Shown here piece by piece: positions 63,301 to 64,000 of a DNA stretch of 64,000 nt. Location: contig NZ_QYAC01000002.1 in the NCBI RefSeq assembly GCF_016758195.1, forward strand, positions 434,001 through 498,000. Direction: 5' to 3'. The DNA comes from Leucobacter chromiireducens subsp. solipictus. GTDB taxonomy: Bacteria > Actinomycetota > Actinomycetes > Actinomycetales > Microbacteriaceae. Below the pieces are notes generated by a model that saw nothing but the letters and a program-made list of their open reading frames with translations, ran no database searches and was not told where the DNA came from. The position numbers were made by a program, and so were the translations under genes. The stretch's first letter is position 1. The number at the start of each line of letters is the position of its first letter.

Positions 63301-64000
63301 GCGCTCACCCCGATGGCGCTGGGTATTACGGGCAAGGGCGGCTTCATCTCCCAGCCGCTCGCCGTCGTCGTGATCGGTGGCCTGCTGTCCTCGACCGTGC
63401 TCACCCTCGTCGTGTTGCCGACGCTGTACTACGCGGTCGAGCGCCGACGGGAGGGCCGCGGTGGCCCGCGGGATCCGGGGGCCGATCCCGAGCCGAAGCG
63501 TCCACGCGGGCCGCTCCGCCGGCGCGGTGCGGCGCAGGCCGCTGGCACCGCCGGGGCGACCGGCCCGGACGGCCTCGTGCTCGCGGGCAGCGGTCTCGCC
63601 GGGGCGGCGGCACTCGCCGCTGTCGACCACGCGGGTGTCTCGGATGTCGCGGGTGCTGCGGGTGCCGCAGGTGCTGCGGGTGCCACTGGCGTCTCGGATG
63701 TTTCGGGTGTTTCGGGTGCCGGTCACCTCGATGCTGAGAGCGCCGGTGATGTGACGCCGGTGCCTGTCGCCGAGCCCGGGACCGGGCCGGTGGCCGAGAC
63801 GGAGCCGGTGACCGAGGGCGGGGGAGACACCGAACTGGCGGCGGCTGAGCCCGGGACCGAGACGGTCCCAGTGCCGGCCCCCGTGGCCGCGCCCGTGGCC
63901 GCGCCCGTGGCCGCGCCCGTGTCTGCACCCGTGCCTGAGCCAGTGTCTGCACCCGTGCCGATCGTCCTGCCCGAGCCGCGAACGGTGCCGGCCGAGCCCC
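60322..64000 (+). CDS. RND-superfamily efflux permease, 3' end outside window
   Basis: At least 1226 residues visible, no stop before the edge. Two repeats of the RND fold: TM1 near 12-32, TM2-6 about 360-520, TM8-12 about 870-1040. SIGRVVDDSIVVVENIKRHL carries the proton-relay Asp430-Asp431, and the second half repeats GIVVTNAIVLIDLVNQY. This resembles HAE1/AcrB-type permeases; no adaptor gene is in the window. After residue 1040 a tail of Ala/Gly/Val/Pro repeats, over 185 residues long, extends past the edge. Exports hydrophobic compounds or membrane lipids; substrate unknown. Confidence 0.88.
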   Translation, partial: MHHLTALSLKNRALIALVTIVAAVFGLLGVGSLKQELMPSVQFPAIAVVTSYPGASPEVVNKEVSTPIETALRGVPQLESSNATSSTGASMVLAQFTYGVDIAATEQKVERAVSRISQLLPAAADTQVMSGSIDDFPVIQIAVTPADGQTPEEAAAIVERIAIADLSDLDGVRDAQLSGARPDRITIVPNFEALGAQGIGVQAITDTLQQSGVLVAAGSITEGEQTLSVQAGSTVASAEDIAALPLPVSAEQMMAQQEELARQQVPTRPGAQPEAEPAPALTPITIGSVAEVRLEPGPVESISRVDGAPALTIAVTKTSAANTVEVSHAVQDQLAELEDQLGGITLNVVFDQAPYVEDSIETLTTEGLLGLLFAVLVILVFLMSVRATLVTAISIPTSVLLTFIGLNFADYTLNMLTLGALTISIGRVVDDSIVVVENIKRHLVSDTDRAATITMAVREVAGAITASTITTVAVFLPMAFVAGMVGELFRPFAFTVTIALVASLLVSLTIVPVLAYWFLKPGHARRRETAVAEADPAQTRLQRWYHPVIDWTLRRPAVTLMIAALVFGGTIAASPLMKTNFMGADEQNSVGLVQTLAPGTSLDAQLAQAERVEQVLAELPEVETVQVTIGSSGGGMAAIFGGGGDGAVNYSLTTDPNANQEEAQDAIRAAVNGLGDAGEFSLGQSGGGVTMSSAIEVVVSAPDQDTLATASDAVLAELRDQDGLKQVESDLALSRPYLAITVDRAAAAAAGLTEAGVAGQVAQQMQPNQIGQITLNSTTTSVYLADTVAPTDQAGVAALPIQTAVGPQALSALATVAVADGPVTIRTEDTARVVTISALPQGDDLTAASAAVNRALDAVDLPAGAKATIGGVMSQQAEAFEQLGIALLAAILIVYVVMVATFRSLLQPLLLLISVPFAATGAILLLIVTGIPLGVASLIGVLMLIGIVVTNAIVLIDLVNQYRDRGEPLKEAVTHGSLQRLRPIVMTALATILALTPMALGITGKGGFISQPLAVVVIGGLLSSTVLTLVVLPTLYYAVERRREGRGGPRDPGADPEPKRPRGPLRRRGAAQAAGTAGATGPDGLVLAGSGLAGAAALAAVDHAGVSDVAGAAGAAGAAGATGVSDVSGVSGAGHLDAESAGDVTPVPVAEPGTGPVAETEPVTEGGGDTELAAAEPGTETVPVPAPVAAPVAAPVAAPVSAPVPEPVSAPVPIVLPEPRTVPAEP
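63880..63930 (+). repeat. 12-base tandem repeat in the RND tail
   Basis: Units of GCGCCCGTGGCC (Ala-Pro-Val-Ala) repeat about three to four times, with degenerate Ala-Pro-Val copies after. Adjacent bases 63600-63720 hold GGTGCTGCG/GGTGTTTCG-type repeats as well. Confidence 0.85.

Noticed and set aside
60487-63726. 1079-codon minus-strand open frame opposite the RND permease
   Set aside because: Composition (His/Arg/Asp/Gly repeats) is typical of antisense to a hydrophobic GC-rich gene; no family resemblance.

Overview
The window is 64 kb of very GC-rich chromosomal DNA with dense, mostly short intergenic gaps. A mycothiol synthase, a GlnR-type regulator, DUF3073 and DUF3027 proteins, a two-cysteine zinc-ribbon FmdB protein and many apparently leaderless genes point to an actinobacterium. 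Protein style and gene order look like Microbacteriaceae (a Leucobacter-like genome is my best guess, not proven). No rRNA, CRISPR array, integrase or transposase was seen; three tRNA genes are present (Arg-CCT, Ala-CGC, Lys-TTT).

Layout. 1-3033: end of a helicase-associated gene, small membrane protein, cold-shock-domain protein, DUF3027. 3185-9007: a sortase-assembled pilus locus (VWA tip protein, LPXTG backbone pilin, class C sortase). 9004-13317: serC, DtxR-family regulator, glutamate dehydrogenase, secreted NlpC/P60-like protein. 13452-14827: tRNA-Arg, DUF892 protein, iron-permease-like protein. 15039-20639: jetA-jetB-jetC of a type I Wadjet (SMC-like plasmid defence) system with no jetD. 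20636-24370: ftsW-like SEDS protein, LytR-CpsA-Psr protein and two unknown genes. 24404-26322: exporter, CYTH protein, small membrane protein. 26419-29895: an operator-like palindrome, FAD oxidoreductase plus cupin, a 72-bp palindrome and a uracil/xanthine permease. 29986-33974: a 1260-residue SF1-helicase/nuclease-like protein with damaged NTPase motifs plus a tiny coupled gene. 33988-37680: FmdB, 5-formyl-THF cyclo-ligase, galU, RimJ-like acetyltransferase, membrane protein. 37750-41173: tRNA-Ala with a 106-bp-period repeat of its 3' end, followed by an accessory-looking TetR / SDR / esterase cluster. 41536-43730: metal CDF transporter, ArsR regulator, LysE-type exporter. 43818-48910: tRNA-Lys, an unknown gene, pstB-pstA-pstC-pstS with a PHO box. 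49242-53954: the overlapping operon glnR-mshD-ppk-mutT1 (transcribed right to left). 54067-60228: small membrane proteins, ygfZ, a peptidase-like hydrolase, gpmA, DUF3073, a secreted protein, DUF445. 60322-64000: an RND efflux permease running off the edge.

Functionally the window combines cell-surface assembly (pili, SEDS/LCP wall synthesis), phosphate and polyphosphate handling (PHO-boxed pst genes, ppk, MutT1), nitrogen control (GlnR, Gdh), metal homeostasis (DtxR, ArsR/CDF) and genome defence (JetABC, possibly the helicase-nuclease). The most notable items are the Wadjet operon lacking its nuclease gene, the helicase-nuclease whose Walker A lysine is replaced by glycine, and the in-register tandem repeats of the tRNA-Ala 3' end at the border of a variable region.
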